Source of the DNA: Clostridium ihumii AP5
GTDB lineage: Bacteria; Bacillota; Clostridia; Clostridiales; Clostridiaceae
Direction of reading: 5' to 3'
Length of the DNA stretch: 64,000 nucleotides
Assembly: GCF_000612845.1 (NCBI RefSeq)
Contig: NZ_CCAT010000062.1
Span: 124,001-188,000, forward strand
Shown: piece after piece, positions 62,812 through 64,000 of the stretch
How the letters are laid out: each line of letters begins with the position of its first letter
Position numbering within the stretch: the first letter of the stretch is position 1
Notes under the pieces: generated by a model
Database searches by the model: none
What the model saw: the letters and a program-made list of their open reading frames with translations, nothing else
What the model was told of the DNA's origin: nothing
Position numbers and translations under genes: made by a program

Positions 62812-63432
62812 ATGAAAAAAATAATATACATTTATGTTTTAGACACTTTAGCAGATTGTGAGATTGGTTATGTTTTGCAAGCAATTAGTATGCAAAATAT
62901 GATTAAAGAATCTAAGTACATAATTAAAACTGTTGGTATAAGAAAAGAACCAATTAAGACACTAGGAGGTCTAACATTAATACCAGATATATCAATTACA
63001 GAAATAAATGAAAATGAAATAGCAGCATTATTACTACCTGGTGCAAATACATGGCATGATGAAGAACAAAAACTTATTTTAGAAAAAGCTAATTTATATG
63101 TAAAAAGAGGAATTTTAGTTGCTGCTATATGTGGTGCAACTTTAGCATTAGCTGAATTAGGTATATTAAATAATCATGCACATACAAGTAATTCAATTGA
63201 ATACCTTTCTATGTTCTCAAAAAAATATAAAGGTCAATCTCTATACATAAATGAACTTTCAGTAATAAATGATAATGTAATAACTGCAAGTTCCGCTGGT
63301 TCGCTACTATGGGCAAAACAAATTATTGAATATCTAAATATTTATTCAGCTAAAACAATACAAGCCTGGTACAACTATTACTTAACAGGTGATGCTAAAT
63401 ATTACGTTAAATTAATGTCTAGTTTTGAGTAA
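62812..63432 (+). CDS. DJ-1/PfpI-family protein
   Basis: 206 residues, class I glutamine-amidotransferase-like fold. The nucleophile elbow is VAAICGATLALAELGILNNHAHTSN, with Cys. The N-terminus IYIYVLDTLADCEIGYVLQAI and ALLLPGANTWHDE carry the conserved acidic residue and oxyanion loop. YajL/PfpI relatives act as glyoxalases, deglycase-like enzymes or chaperones; its role here is unknown. Start after AGAAGGGAAGTAATTAA. Confidence 0.92.
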   Translation: MKKIIYIYVLDTLADCEIGYVLQAISMQNMIKESKYIIKTVGIRKEPIKTLGGLTLIPDISITEINENEIAALLLPGANTWHDEEQKLILEKANLYVKRGILVAAICGATLALAELGILNNHAHTSNSIEYLSMFSKKYKGQSLYINELSVINDNVITASSAGSLLWAKQIIEYLNIYSAKTIQAWYNYYLTGDAKYYVKLMSSFE

Positions 63433-63638
63433 ATATCTAAATATAAAAAAGAATTAATATGAACATTTAATTAATCAAAATTAGTGTTATGTTATTAGAA
63501 TTATAAGAGTAGTTATGATATGATTTTTAATAGGATAATTTACTATTAGAAAATAAATTTTTAAATGATAATATGTGTTTTATATAAATAAGAATGAGTA
63601 TAAAAGACACTATAAATAAACTATAAGGGAGATTTTTT

Positions 63639-64000
63639 ATGAATAAGACAATTCATATATGTTTTTCACAATCTTCAAGAGGAAGTTTAAAATATGCTAT
63701 TAATAAAAAAATCATAGAAGGTGAAAAAGTTATATCATTATATGATAATATTTCTGAAGGTCCTATTGAACATTACATAGACGTAGAGAGAAGAATTAGT
63801 TGGTTTGAAGAAACAATTAGTAAAGATGAGTATTATTATGAGAATATTGATGAGCTTAGGAAAAATTATATAGAATTTGAAAATGAAATTTCTAAGATAA
63901 AGGATAACGACATCATATATTTTTGGCATGGACAAAATGCTATTGAAATTTGTGGATTAATGTACACATTAGAATTATTAAAGGATAAATGGAAAAATGT
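63639..64000 (+). CDS. DUF1835-domain protein (3' partial)
   Basis: Begins at ATG after ATAAGGGAGATTTTTT and runs off the window. Visible residues include MNKTIHICFSQSSRGSLKYA, VISLYDNISEGPIEHYIDVERRISWFEETI and DIIYFWHGQNAIEICGLMYTLELL, typical of DUF1835 (signal S/G-x-L, then D-L-x-GP). The function is unknown; homologues are often small soluble proteins with a second DUF3658 domain, which would lie beyond the window. Confidence 0.85.
   Translation, partial: MNKTIHICFSQSSRGSLKYAINKKIIEGEKVISLYDNISEGPIEHYIDVERRISWFEETISKDEYYYENIDELRKNYIEFENEISKIKDNDIIYFWHGQNAIEICGLMYTLELLKDKWKN

Noticed and set aside
1-64000. tRNA, rRNA, CRISPR arrays, prophage or transposase genes
   Set aside because: None seen by reading both strands; no regularly spaced direct repeats, no cloverleaf or GC-rich RNA genes, no transposase or integrase motifs.

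Overview
The window is low-GC (visibly well under 30 %), with AT-rich intergenic spacers, strong purine-rich ribosome binding sites, frequent TTG/GTG starts and many intrinsic terminators. Together with the protein families present (CheX, MotAB, SigD-like chemotaxis promoter, short pyruvate-kinase-like protein, clostridial lipoproteins) this points to a motile Clostridium sensu stricto chromosome. The species cannot be named from the sequence alone. I saw no rRNA, tRNA, CRISPR array, prophage or intact insertion sequence.

Layout. 1-5276: response regulator (cut by the window start), histidine kinase and an ABC ATPase/FtsX permease pair, a likely antimicrobial-peptide sensing and efflux module. 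5.3-14.3 kb: single housekeeping-like genes (HD hydrolase, class 1 isoprenoid synthase-like protein, chemoreceptor, AhpD-like protein, TIM-barrel isomerase, AraC regulator, AlaX editing protein). 14.7-17 kb: amino-acid ABC transporter operon bracketed by two near-identical hairpins. 17.2-20.7 kb: purine permease, PP-loop ATPase, aminotransferase. 21-23.4 kb: motAB and a membrane-anchored protein. 23.5-28.6 kb: small accessory genes, including a MerR-methyltransferase fusion with a textbook 19-bp-spacer promoter and a gene remnant. 28.9-33.9 kb: second chemoreceptor, REC-CheX and CheX proteins. 34-35.5 kb: an RsgA-type GTPase behind an elaborate leader (leader peptide, competing stems, intrinsic terminator). 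36.4-38.3 kb: gpmA and a PHP phosphoesterase.

38.3-44.1 kb is the most notable region: five tightly packed genes that I recognise as the uncharacterised STM4015-STM4014-STM4013-STM4012-STM4011 families (LRR/Sel1 scaffold, ATP-grasp, alkaline-phosphatase-superfamily hydrolase, HemN-like radical SAM, second radical SAM with extra C-terminal cysteines), in the same order as their Salmonella numbering. It looks like a dedicated biosynthetic or modification pathway with no assigned product.

44.4-50.7 kb: rhodanese, ABC-class ATPase, zinc-ribbon protein, then on the minus strand the aspartate-to-alanine decarboxylation pair: the antiporter aspT followed by an aspartate 4-decarboxylase gene broken by one extra base in an A9 tract. 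50.8-58.4 kb: DIP1984-family protein, a decayed GNAT gene, an extended PRPP synthetase paralogue, a lipoprotein paralogous to one at 24.4 kb, a pyruvate-kinase-like barrel lacking the C-terminal domain, a zinc-ribbon/TM protein, a CPBP fragment and a CrtI-type desaturase. 58.9-64 kb: membrane protein, MBL hydrolase, Mrr-N/EVE-like protein with a partner, WYL regulator next to a DJ-1/PfpI protein, and a DUF1835 gene cut by the window end.

Several intergenic spacers carry a family of short MITE-like inverted-repeat elements whose ends resemble TATAGGGTTCCAAGTTC. One copy is interrupted by a second, nested inverted-repeat element.
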